Shown here: piece by piece, positions 33,262 to 42,505 of the stretch
Layout of the letters: every line of letters starts with the position of its first letter
How positions within the stretch are numbered: position 1 is the first letter of the stretch
The notes under the pieces: generated by a model
Told to the model about the DNA's origin: nothing
Database searches by the model: none
The model's input: only the letters and a program-made list of their open reading frames with translations
Made by a program: the position numbers and the translations under genes
Source: Pseudorhodoferax aquiterrae
GTDB lineage: Bacteria; Pseudomonadota; Gammaproteobacteria; Burkholderiales; Burkholderiaceae_C
Direction of reading: 5' to 3'
Assembly: GCF_014652235.1 (NCBI RefSeq)
Contig: NZ_BMYK01000031.1
Location: 1 to 61,229 of the forward strand
Length of the DNA stretch: 61,229 bases

Positions 33262-34449
33262 CTAGACGAGCTGCCAGGTCTTCCCGTTGAAGCGCTGCAG
33301 CTTCATGTACTCGACCACGCGGTAGTCGGTCGGCGAGGTCGTGATCAGGCTGCCGGGCAGCAGCGCGGGGTTGCGCCAGTCCTTGAGGTTGGCGGCCTGG
33401 CGCATGATGTTCTCGCGCGTGAGGTCGTCGCCGCACTGGCGCAGCACCTGCTCCAGGGTCAGCGCGATGGCCCAGCCCATGGTGTAGAGCGCATCGTTGA
33501 GGTCGGCGTCGGGCTGGTACTTCTTCATCGTGGCGACGAAGGGCGCGAGGTCCGGATCGTTGGCCCACTGCGGATCGGTGATGTCCTTGATGAAGCCGGC
33601 CGTGCGCACCTTGGTCGCGTTCTCCAGGCCTGCCGGCGCCAGCGTGGCGCTGACCGAGGCCGAGCCCAGGTGCAGGTAGATGTCGGGCTGCCAGCGCAGG
33701 TCGGCGGCCTTGCGGATGCTCTGGGCCGCGTGGCGCGCATAGGCGAACAGCATCAGCGTGTCCGCGCCTTTCTCCTTGATCGTGATGAGCTGCGAGTCCA
33801 CCGTCGGGTCGGTGGCCTGGAAGCTCTGGGACGCGACGATCTGCCTGGCCTTGTCGCCCAGGCCATCGGTCAGGCCGGCCAGCAGTTCCTTGCCGAAGTC
33901 GTCGTCCTGGTAGAGCACGCCGATCTTCGCGTCCGGGCGTTCGGCCAGGATGCTCTGGGCGTAAAAGCGCGCCTCGGCCCGCAGCGTGGGTTGCCAGCCC
34001 ATGGTCCAGGGGTACTGCGCGGGCTGGGCGAAGGTGTCCGAACCGGCCGAGATGAACAGCTGCGGCACCTTCTTCTGGTTCAGGTAGCGCCGCGTGCCCA
34101 CGTTCACCGAAGTGCCCAGCACGCCGAAGATCAGTGCCACCTCGTCCTGCTCGACGAGCTTGCGCGTGAGTTCCACGGCCTTGGGCGGCGCGTAGCCATC
34201 GTCGAGCGAGAGGAAGGTGATCCGGCGGCCGTTGATGCCGCCGTTGTCGTTGAGGAACTTGAAGTGCGCCGCTTCGGCACGGCCCAGCTGGGCATAGGCC
34301 GAGGCCGGCCCGCTGTAGGGCAGGGTCTGGCCGATGCGGATCTCCGTGTCGCTGGTGCCGGGGCCGTACTTCTTCGCCTGTGCCCGGCCCGCCAGCGGTG
34401 CCGTGGCGAGCGTGAGCACCAGGACGCGGCGCTGGATGGGGTGGTGCAT
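33262..34449 (-). CDS. ABC transporter substrate-binding protein (LivK/HAAT type)
   Basis: This is a 395-residue periplasmic receptor. The leader is MHHPIQRRVLVLTLATAPLAGRAQA, then IRIGQTLPYSGPASAYAQLG, INGRRITFLSLDDGYAPPKAVELTRKL, IFGVLGTSVN, KIGVLYQDDDFGKE and DALYTMGWAIALTLEQVLRQ. This is a type 1 periplasmic-binding fold of the branched-chain amino-acid/aromatic-acid class. Start 34449 is preferred over 34479 because of the leader and a preceding CGGAGA. It follows a tannase-like gene and pobA on the same strand, so the ligand may be an aromatic acid or ester. No permease or ATPase genes are adjacent. Confidence 0.87.
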   Translation of the reverse strand: MHHPIQRRVLVLTLATAPLAGRAQAKKYGPGTSDTEIRIGQTLPYSGPASAYAQLGRAEAAHFKFLNDNGGINGRRITFLSLDDGYAPPKAVELTRKLVEQDEVALIFGVLGTSVNVGTRRYLNQKKVPQLFISAGSDTFAQPAQYPWTMGWQPTLRAEARFYAQSILAERPDAKIGVLYQDDDFGKELLAGLTDGLGDKARQIVASQSFQATDPTVDSQLITIKEKGADTLMLFAYARHAAQSIRKAADLRWQPDIYLHLGSASVSATLAPAGLENATKVRTAGFIKDITDPQWANDPDLAPFVATMKKYQPDADLNDALYTMGWAIALTLEQVLRQCGDDLTRENIMRQAANLKDWRNPALLPGSLITTSPTDYRVVEYMKLQRFNGKTWQLV

Positions 34450-34539
34450 GTCGTCTCCGTTGTCGTTGGGAGCGGCCACGGTAGTGACCGCCGCTCGGAG
34501 ACGGCATCGTCCAAAGCGACTATTTTTCGTCGCTGGCGC

Positions 34540-36297
34540 TCAGTGGGCCACGCAGCTGAAGCTGGCGGCCGCCGCGCCGCTGCCCGTGCCGGTGTAGCGC
34601 GGGTACAGCGGGTACTGGCACATGGGCTTGGACGCGATCTCGGCGAACGGCGCGAGCGCGTTCCTGTTGCTCAGCGTGTACTGCGTGGCCGGCTTGACGC
34701 CTTTCTCCACCCAGTCTTCCACCACGGACAGCAGGTCCACGCGGCCCGGGATGCCGTAGCTGGGCGCGTTGGCCGCACCGGCCGCGACGCCGCCCGACGT
34801 GTGCGGCAGGCCGGTGGCGGCGTAGGCCGCGAAGAACTCGCCGACCTGGCCGGCGCCCATGCGCGCAACCACCGCGTCGAAGTAGTTCAGGCCGGTCAGC
34901 GGGCTTTGCGCCGTGTCGCTCATGTCCTCGCGCAGGATGAGCTTGCCGCCGCGCGCACGGAAGGCCGACAGGTCGGGGTTGGTGGCGTCCATCCACTGCG
35001 AGACCTGCAGCACGCGCTCGCGGAAATTGGCGGGCTCGTAGGTCAGCGGGTCGAAGGCGGCGTTCTGCGCGATGAAGTAGCGCACGTAGCCATTGCCGTA
35101 GCGGTAGACCTGGTTGATGCCGTTGGCCGTGGGCCCGTCGGTCGGCGGCGCCGTGCCCACCAGCCAGTTCGACCAGTTGCCGGCCAGGCCCTCGCCGCCG
35201 AAGGCGAAGCCGGCGTAGGCCTGCATGCCGTTGGCCACCGGGAAGCTGAACTGGTAGCCCGCATGCGCGGACGCGATCACCGCCAGCTGGGCGGTGGAGA
35301 AGCAGCTGGCGCCCTCGTCGGTGCCCGACGCGCAGGCCTTGGCCGCCAGCGCGGCCTCGGCCACGGGCTTGCAGGCCGCATAGTGGCTGACCACGCCGTC
35401 GGCGATGCCGTCCAGGCTGTCGCAGGCGGCCGTGACGGTGTCGTGCACGAGCTGCGTCTTGCCGCCCAGCCAAGCGCCCGGCGCACTCTGGCGGATGCCG
35501 CCGATCCAGTTGCCGAAGGTCTGCAGCCCGGTCCAGTTCATGACCGGGTCGATGGAGACGATGCCGTCGTAGTCGGCGGGGTAGCGCTGCGCCATCACCA
35601 TGGCCTCGCGCCCGCCTTCGGAGCCGCCCATGTAGTAGCTGCGCAGGGGGCGCTTGCCGTAGTAGCGCTGGCCCAGTTCGACGGCCACGTCGTGCGTCTT
35701 CTTGTAGGCCGCGTAGGCGAAGTTGACCAGCGCCTCCTGGTTCAACGCGAAGGCGTAGGCTTCCACGCCGGCCTGGTTCTGGTGGCCCGAGTCCGTGCCC
35801 GTGGTCATGTAGCCGCGCGTGATGGGCCGCGGCACGTCGGGCGGTGCGTTGCGGCTGGCGTCCAGGCCCGTGACCAGCGATCCGTTGTAGCCCGAGCCGC
35901 CGAACTGCAGCTTCTTGCCGTTCCAGCTGCTGGGCAGGTTGAGTTGGGTGTTGATCAGCGGGGCCGCGGGGTCCACGGGCTTGATCTCGATGAGCAGTTC
36001 GCAGTACTCGGGCGTGCCGAGCACGGTGGCGGTGCCGCCAGCGTTGGGCGCATCGGCCACCGCGGCCTTGAGCGTGGCGGACTTGACGGTGGCGCCCGTC
36101 GTCGGCTCGCCGATGCTGCCGGCTTGCACCGACTGGCCGGCCATCGCCGCGCAGGCGCTGGCGGGACTGGCCACCACCAGCGGTGTGGCGAAGCTGTCGT
36201 CGTCGTCGCTGCCGCCGCAGGCGGTGAGGGTCGCCGCGATGGCGAGGGCGGCGAGGGTCTGGCGCTGCGCGGGCAGCGCCGATGGCAATGTCTGCAT
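34540..36297 (-). CDS. Tannase/feruloyl esterase family hydrolase, lipoprotein
   Basis: This is a 585-residue exported esterase with a lipobox at Cys27 (LTACGGS). The fold shows LPSSWNGKKLQFGGSGYNG, the nucleophile GGSEGGRE (Ser226) followed by MAQRYPADYDGIVSIDP, and a C-terminal region with CQYPLYPRY. Many Cys and Asp residues of the calcium-binding lid are kept (CSTAQLAVI-type block near 340). The family hydrolyses aromatic esters such as gallates, feruloyl esters and MHET. AGGAGA precedes the ATG. It sits between pobA and the substrate receptor in one orientation, 96 and 90 nt apart, so it probably supplies an aromatic acid for ring hydroxylation. Its exact ester is unknown. Confidence 0.87.
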   Translation of the reverse strand: MQTLPSALPAQRQTLAALAIAATLTACGGSDDDDSFATPLVVASPASACAAMAGQSVQAGSIGEPTTGATVKSATLKAAVADAPNAGGTATVLGTPEYCELLIEIKPVDPAAPLINTQLNLPSSWNGKKLQFGGSGYNGSLVTGLDASRNAPPDVPRPITRGYMTTGTDSGHQNQAGVEAYAFALNQEALVNFAYAAYKKTHDVAVELGQRYYGKRPLRSYYMGGSEGGREAMVMAQRYPADYDGIVSIDPVMNWTGLQTFGNWIGGIRQSAPGAWLGGKTQLVHDTVTAACDSLDGIADGVVSHYAACKPVAEAALAAKACASGTDEGASCFSTAQLAVIASAHAGYQFSFPVANGMQAYAGFAFGGEGLAGNWSNWLVGTAPPTDGPTANGINQVYRYGNGYVRYFIAQNAAFDPLTYEPANFRERVLQVSQWMDATNPDLSAFRARGGKLILREDMSDTAQSPLTGLNYFDAVVARMGAGQVGEFFAAYAATGLPHTSGGVAAGAANAPSYGIPGRVDLLSVVEDWVEKGVKPATQYTLSNRNALAPFAEIASKPMCQYPLYPRYTGTGSGAAAASFSCVAH

Positions 36298-36393
36298 CTT
36301 GTCTCCTGGTGGGTTGTGCGTTCTGACTCAGACGGTGGCGCGTGGCGTTTCGTGCGTTGGCAGTCCTTTCATCGATGGGTGTTAAGTGGTGCC

Positions 36394-37690
<1,297 letters not shown>

Positions 37691-37716
37691 GTACTGCGGA
37701 ACTTTCCGCCTCCTCC

Positions 37717-38475
37717 ATGAGCATCGCCAAAGCAGACCTCATCGAAGGCATGGCCAAGGGCATGGCCGTGCTGGAGAGCTTCGACACCGAGCGCCAGCGT
37801 CTGAACGCCACGCTGGCCGCGCAGCGTGCCGGCCTCACGCGCGCCGCGGCCAGGCGCCATCTGCTCACGCTGGCCCACCTGGGCTATCTGGAAACGGACG
37901 GCAGCTACTTTTGGCTGGCGCCCAAGGTGCTGCGCTTTTCGGGCAGCTACCTGGCTTCGGCACGGCTGCCGCGCGCGATCCAGCCCACGCTGAACCGGCT
38001 CGCGGCGCAGACCGGCGAATCCTTCTCCGCGGTGGTGCGCGACGGCGACGAGGTCGTCATCGTGGCGCGCAGCGGCACCTTGCGCATGCTGGCCTATGGC
38101 CTGCACCTGGGCGCGCGGCTGCCGCTGCACGCCACCTCCACGGGCCGCGTGCTGCTGGCGGCCGAGACGCGCGCGGCCTTCAGCGCCTGGATGAAGGGCA
38201 GGGCGCTGGCCCGGCTGACCGTGCACACGGTGACCGAGGCCAGGCGCTTTCGCGAACTCATCGACGAGGTGCGCCGCCAGGACTACTGCGTGGCCATCGA
38301 GGAGCACGAACTTGCCGTGCACGCGCTGGCCGTGCCGCTGCGCAACATGCAGGGCCGCACCGTGGCCGCGCTCAACGTGGTGGCCTCGCCCGCGCGCACC
38401 GGGCGCGAGGCCATGGAGCGCGAACTGCTGCCGGCCATGCTGGAGGCGGCGCGGGAGCTGCGCGGGCTGTTGTAG
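37717..38475 (+). CDS. pobR: IclR family regulator, PobR/PcaR type
   Basis: This is a 252-residue IclR protein. Residues 10-65 form the winged HTH (KGMAVLESFDTERQRLNATL, LTRAAARRHLLTLAHLGYL). The effector domain shows ESFSAVVRDGDEVVIVARSG, LPLHATSTGRVLLA and a C-terminal PLRNMQGRTVAALNVVASP. This resembles activators of 4-hydroxybenzoate and protocatechuate catabolism. It diverges from pobA and likely activates it in response to 4-hydroxybenzoate. The name is inferred from family and position; the effector is not proven by sequence. Confidence 0.83.
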   Translation: MSIAKADLIEGMAKGMAVLESFDTERQRLNATLAAQRAGLTRAAARRHLLTLAHLGYLETDGSYFWLAPKVLRFSGSYLASARLPRAIQPTLNRLAAQTGESFSAVVRDGDEVVIVARSGTLRMLAYGLHLGARLPLHATSTGRVLLAAETRAAFSAWMKGRALARLTVHTVTEARRFRELIDEVRRQDYCVAIEEHELAVHALAVPLRNMQGRTVAALNVVASPARTGREAMERELLPAMLEAARELRGLL

Positions 38476-38487
38476 CGCGCTTGTTCG

Positions 38488-38503
38488 CTTGACCGCGGTC
38501 AAG
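38488..38503. promoter_or_regulatory. Perfect 16-bp palindrome before the phospholipase D gene
   Basis: CTTGACCGCGGTCAAG is self-complementary and lies 37 nt before the ATG of the phospholipase D-like gene. It contains TTGAC-N4-GTCAA, close to the FNR/ANR form TTGAT-N4-ATCAA, and TAGGAT (38505-38510) follows at once. It may be a transcription-factor site; identity of the factor is open. Confidence 0.45.
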
Positions 38504-38540
38504 CTAGGATGCTCACCGCCCCCTTCTGCGCAGCCGAACC

Positions 38541-40112
38541 ATGACCACCCCAAGATCGCTGCTGCTGGCCTGCCTGCTCGCCTGGTGCGTGGCCTGGCTC
38601 ACAGGCTGTGCGGTGCTGCCGGCGCGCCAGGCACCGCCGCCGACGCACGCGCTGACCGAGGTGGGCGCCACGCAGCTGGCGCGGGTGGCGGCGGCCAGCA
38701 CACCGGCGCAGGCCATGGGCAAGTCCGGCCTGCGCATGCTGCCGGAAGGCCCGTTCTCGCTCGATGCGCGGCTGGCGCTGGCGGCCAGCGCCGAGAAGTC
38801 GCTGGACCTGCAGTACTACCAGTTGCAGAGCGACAGCGTGGGCTTCCGGTTGCTCCGCGCGCTGCGCGATGCGGCGGCGCGCGGCGTGCGCGTGCGCCTG
38901 CTCGTGGACGACTTCTACACGGCGGGGCAGGACGAACTGTTCGGCACGCTGGCCGCCCACCCCAACGTCGAGGTCCGTCTGTTCAACCCGCTGCCAGAGC
39001 GCAAGGGCAGCTTCGTGGGCCGCTTCATCGGCTCCGCATCGGTCTTCTCGCGCATCAACCACCGCATGCACAACAAGCTGTTCATCGCCGACAACAGCAT
39101 GTCGGTCGCGGGCGGGCGCAATATCGGCGACGAGTACTTCATGCAGAGCGAGACGGCGAACTTCATCGACGCCGACGTGCTGGCCACCGGACCCGTGGTG
39201 CGCGAACAGTCCGCCGCGTTCGACCTGTACTGGAACAGCGCCCATGTCTGGCCGATCGAGCAGGTGGTGCCACCGCTGCTGGCGCCCGAGGAGGCGCGCC
39301 GGCGCTTCGACGCCATCGTCGGGCCCGAGGCGCCGCCGCTCGAAGTGCGTCCGCACGACGTGCTGGGCAAGACACCCGTGCACCGGCAACTCGCCGAGGG
39401 CCGGCTGGACCTGATGTTCGCCAAGGCCAGCGTGCTCGTCGACGACCCCGACAAGATCACGCGCCTCGACGCCGACGCGCGGCTCGCGGGCAGCGTGACG
39501 CAGCATGTGCTGGACCTCATGGACTCGGCGCGCTCGCAGCTGCTCATCATCTCCCCGTACTTCATTCCCGGGCGGCTGGGCATGCAGCGCCTGGGCCGCG
39601 CGGTGGGCAACGGCATCCGCGTGACGATCTACACCAACTCGCTGAGTTCCACCGACGAGCCGCTGGTCTACCTGGGCTATGCGCGCTACCGAGACGACCT
39701 GCTCAAGCTCGGCTTCGAGCTCTACGAGGTGGCGCCGCACCGCGGCAACACCACGCACCTGGGTGCCTTCGGCACCTCGATCTCGCGGCTGCACGCCAAG
39801 ATCTCGGTGGTGGACGACGACCGCATCTTCGTCGGATCGATGAACCTGGACAGCCGTTCGGCCCGCATCAACACCGAGATCGGTTTGGTGGTCGAGAGCG
39901 CGGAGGTCGTGCGCGAATTCCGCCGGCTGATCCCGGCGCGCGGCTTCCAGTCGGCCTACCGGCTGCGGCTGTCCGACAGCGGCCGCGTGGAGTGGCTGGA
40001 GCCGCGCGAGGACGGCGGCTTCACCGTGCACCACGACAACCCGGGGACCAACTGGATCGCCGAGCTCTGGAACTGGTTCAGTTCGCTGTTCGTCGGGGAG
40101 GAGCAGCTCTGA
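38541..40112 (+). CDS. Phospholipase D family protein, cardiolipin synthase C-like
   Basis: This is a 523-residue lipoprotein-type enzyme with a lipobox at Cys23 (LTGCAVL). Two HKD motifs are complete: HRMHNKLFIADNSMSVAGGR and RLHAKISVVDDDRIFVGSMN. Length and the LPERKGSFVGRFIGS and NRSLD-like features resemble ClsC/YmdC. ClsC makes cardiolipin from phosphatidylglycerol and phosphatidylethanolamine, usually with a small YmdB-type partner, which is absent here. The gene follows pobR by 65 nt; a palindrome in that gap suggests independent control. It converges with the diguanylate cyclase gene. Confidence 0.85.
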   Translation: MTTPRSLLLACLLAWCVAWLTGCAVLPARQAPPPTHALTEVGATQLARVAAASTPAQAMGKSGLRMLPEGPFSLDARLALAASAEKSLDLQYYQLQSDSVGFRLLRALRDAAARGVRVRLLVDDFYTAGQDELFGTLAAHPNVEVRLFNPLPERKGSFVGRFIGSASVFSRINHRMHNKLFIADNSMSVAGGRNIGDEYFMQSETANFIDADVLATGPVVREQSAAFDLYWNSAHVWPIEQVVPPLLAPEEARRRFDAIVGPEAPPLEVRPHDVLGKTPVHRQLAEGRLDLMFAKASVLVDDPDKITRLDADARLAGSVTQHVLDLMDSARSQLLIISPYFIPGRLGMQRLGRAVGNGIRVTIYTNSLSSTDEPLVYLGYARYRDDLLKLGFELYEVAPHRGNTTHLGAFGTSISRLHAKISVVDDDRIFVGSMNLDSRSARINTEIGLVVESAEVVREFRRLIPARGFQSAYRLRLSDSGRVEWLEPREDGGFTVHHDNPGTNWIAELWNWFSSLFVGEEQL

Positions 40113-40150
40113 TGCTTCAGCGCTGGTGCAGCGCCGGCGAACAAGACGCA

Positions 40151-42010
40151 TCAGGGCCGTTCCGGTCCCATGCCCGTGGCGGCGAAGGCACAGCGCCGAC
40201 GCCCGGCCTCCTTGGCTTCGTACATGGCGGCGTCGGCCGCGGCCAGGAGTTCCTGTTCGTCCGTGCCGAGCACGGCGCTCAGCGCCACGCCGATGCTGCA
40301 GCCCACCGTGACCGGTGTCCCGTCCTCGAGCGCGATGGGCCGTTCCACGGCTTCCATGCAACGCTGCAGCACCGGACGCACGTCCTGCGCGTCGGTGACG
40401 CCCGAGAGGATCCAGGCGAATTCGTCACCGCCCAGGCGGGCCACGGTGTCGTTGGCGCGCAGTTCGTTGTGCAGGCGCAGGCCCACCGCGCGCAAGACCG
40501 CGTCGCCGGCCTCGTGGCCGTGCCTGTCGTTGACGGGCTTGAAGCCGTCCAGGTCCATGTAGCAGACCGCGAAGGCCTGGCCCGACCGGCGGGCCTGGGC
40601 CGCGCTGCGCCGCAAGTGGTCCTCGAACAGACGCCGGTTGGCCAGGCCGGTCAGTGCATCGTGCAGGGCCAGGTGCTGGGCCTGCTCCTCGCTGTGCTTG
40701 AGCGCGTCGATGTCCACGATCATCCAGATCGATTCGGTGTCGTTGAGGGCCGCGCCGCTCAGATCGACCCACAGTGCGCCGCCGGTGCGGGTCGCGAGCT
40801 TGAGCTGGGTGCGAAAGCGTCCGTCGCGCCGCAGCGCGGGCTCGGCCGCGCGCCAGGTCTCCTCGAAGGCGGCGTCGCTGGGGTACAGGATGCGCGTGGA
40901 CTGGCCGGTCAGGCCGGCGGGCGCATGGCCGAGCAGGCGCTCCACCGCGCGGTTGGCCCACAGGATCCGGCGGTCCTGGGCGCGCACCATGCCGATCATG
41001 TCGTTGTCCAGGATCAGGCTCTGCTGGCGCGCCAGACGCGAGGCGTAGGTGGTGATCGCCGCTTGGCGGCGGTGCTGCAGCAGCATGAAGCCGAACACCG
41101 CGACCACCAGGCCGAAGGTGGCACCGGCGATGCTCCAGTGCCGCCGCGCGCTGCTGGCCCATGGCGCGAGGTAGTTCTCCGTCCCCAGGCCGACCAGCAC
41201 GGTCAGGGGGTAGCCCGCGACCCGGCGGTAGACCGTGATGCGCTCGACCTGGTCGAGCGCGGTGGGCGTGATGTACCAGCCGGCCTCGCGGCGCTGGGCG
41301 AAGGCACGCTGCAGTTCCGCTGACACCTCACGCCCGCCCAGGCCGCGTGTGGAGTGCGGCTCGGCGGCCGAGTAGCGCGCTGCCAGAGCCAGCGTGTCCG
41401 TGCGCAGCGAGATGGCGCCGCTTTCGCCGACCGACATCTGGGCGAACAGGCGCTGGAAATGGCTGGCCAGCAGGACCGCGTAGACCACACCACCGAACTC
41501 CCCGGACCGGGACTGCAGCCGCAATGCCACGACGATGCCCCATTCCTGCGTGAGCCGGCTGAACACCGGCTCGGAGACGATGGCGCCCGGTGCAGCACGC
41601 GCCTGCACGAAGTAGTCGCGGTCGCCCACGAAGACCGGCGCGCTGCCCTGCGGCAGGCCGACCACCACGGCACCTGCCGCATCCGTGGCGCGCAGGGCGC
41701 TCGCGAACGGCACCAGCGCGTGCTGCTCCGCGACGGCGGCACGCAGACGCTCGGCCGCAGGACGGGTGTCGGTCTGGTGCCGGTAGTCCAGGGCGACGCT
41801 GGTCAGCGCGTTCTCCACCAGGCGCAATTCGGAAGCGATCTCGATGCCGAGCGCATGGGCCACGTTGTCGGCGGCATCCCTTGCACGGGCCAGGTCGCTG
41901 CGCCGGGCCGCGTCCAGGCTGGCCCAGGTCGCCGCGAACAGGGCCAGGCCGATCAGCAGCGCGCCCACGGCGGTCCACACCGCGGTCTGCCACAGCGGAC
42001 GCGTGGGCAT
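40151..42010 (-). CDS. Membrane diguanylate cyclase with dCACHE-like sensor and PAS
   Basis: This is a 619-residue protein. An N-terminal TM helix (TAVWTAVGALLIGLALFAAT), a periplasmic sensor of about 250 residues with DYFVQARAAPGAIVSEPVFS (dCACHE-like), a second TM (HWSIAGATFGLVVAVFGFML), and a PAS domain (MIGMVRAQDRRILWANRAVE) precede a GGDEF domain. Its active site is RLGGDEF (GGDEF 527-531), with an RxxD inhibitory site (RAND) in front. It should make c-di-GMP from GTP on a periplasmic cue. The GTG at 42031 is an alternative start. It has no EAL domain, unlike the protein at 31268. Confidence 0.87.
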   Translation of the reverse strand: MPTRPLWQTAVWTAVGALLIGLALFAATWASLDAARRSDLARARDAADNVAHALGIEIASELRLVENALTSVALDYRHQTDTRPAAERLRAAVAEQHALVPFASALRATDAAGAVVVGLPQGSAPVFVGDRDYFVQARAAPGAIVSEPVFSRLTQEWGIVVALRLQSRSGEFGGVVYAVLLASHFQRLFAQMSVGESGAISLRTDTLALAARYSAAEPHSTRGLGGREVSAELQRAFAQRREAGWYITPTALDQVERITVYRRVAGYPLTVLVGLGTENYLAPWASSARRHWSIAGATFGLVVAVFGFMLLQHRRQAAITTYASRLARQQSLILDNDMIGMVRAQDRRILWANRAVERLLGHAPAGLTGQSTRILYPSDAAFEETWRAAEPALRRDGRFRTQLKLATRTGGALWVDLSGAALNDTESIWMIVDIDALKHSEEQAQHLALHDALTGLANRRLFEDHLRRSAAQARRSGQAFAVCYMDLDGFKPVNDRHGHEAGDAVLRAVGLRLHNELRANDTVARLGGDEFAWILSGVTDAQDVRPVLQRCMEAVERPIALEDGTPVTVGCSIGVALSAVLGTDEQELLAAADAAMYEAKEAGRRRCAFAATGMGPERP

Positions 42011-42044
42011 CCGGACCAGCCTGTCTACCACCGTCGGGTTCCTC

Positions 42045-42271
42045 TCAGAACGTGTGAATGAACCGATCGCGCCCACGACGGGGTGCGGCGGGCCGCAGGC
42101 GAAGGCGCGGGCCGCCGCCCGGGCTCGTGCCCGGGCAAGGACCGCAACGCCCGCATGCGGCCTGGCGCGCCCCGGCCCGAAGGGCGAGGCCCCGGGCGCA
42201 ACGATCATGATGGAAACGGCTGCTCATCGGGGGCCTCGCGTGGGTGTGAGCGGTTCGTTCACACGTTCTCA
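42045..42271. repeat. Possible small element with about 30-bp imperfect terminal inverted repeats
   Basis: The left end (from 42045) contains CAGAACGTGTGAATGAACCG; the right end (up to 42271), read in reverse complement, contains GAGAACGTGTGAACGAACCG. The first 21 bp match at 19 positions, and similarity continues weakly for about 12 bp inward. The interior of roughly 160 bp is GC-rich and encodes nothing convincing. No target duplication could be recognised. It lies in the 495-bp divergent gap upstream of the diguanylate cyclase and the helicase. It may be a MITE-like element or a large regulatory hairpin. Confidence 0.5.
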
Positions 42272-42505
42272 GCAGGGCACCGGCTGCGAACGGGTTGACC
42301 CGGTGCAAAACTTGCGGCGCACTTTATCCGCAAAACAGCTGAAATTCCGGCTTGCGAAAAGCGGACTTGCGGACGGGATGCGGTGCGTGCGGCGGCTCGG
42401 CGCCGAGGTCCGTACCGACCGTGGGTCGGGTACCCCCTACACTTGCGACCCGCGCCTGTGGCCGCAGCCCCTGGCGGCGGCGCAGCGCTTGTGCAGTCCC
42501 CGTCC

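Noticed and set aside
38488-38510. MerR-type promoter with TTGACC and TAGGAT
   Set aside because: The two boxes are only 10 nt apart, far shorter than the 19-20 nt of MerR-family promoters.
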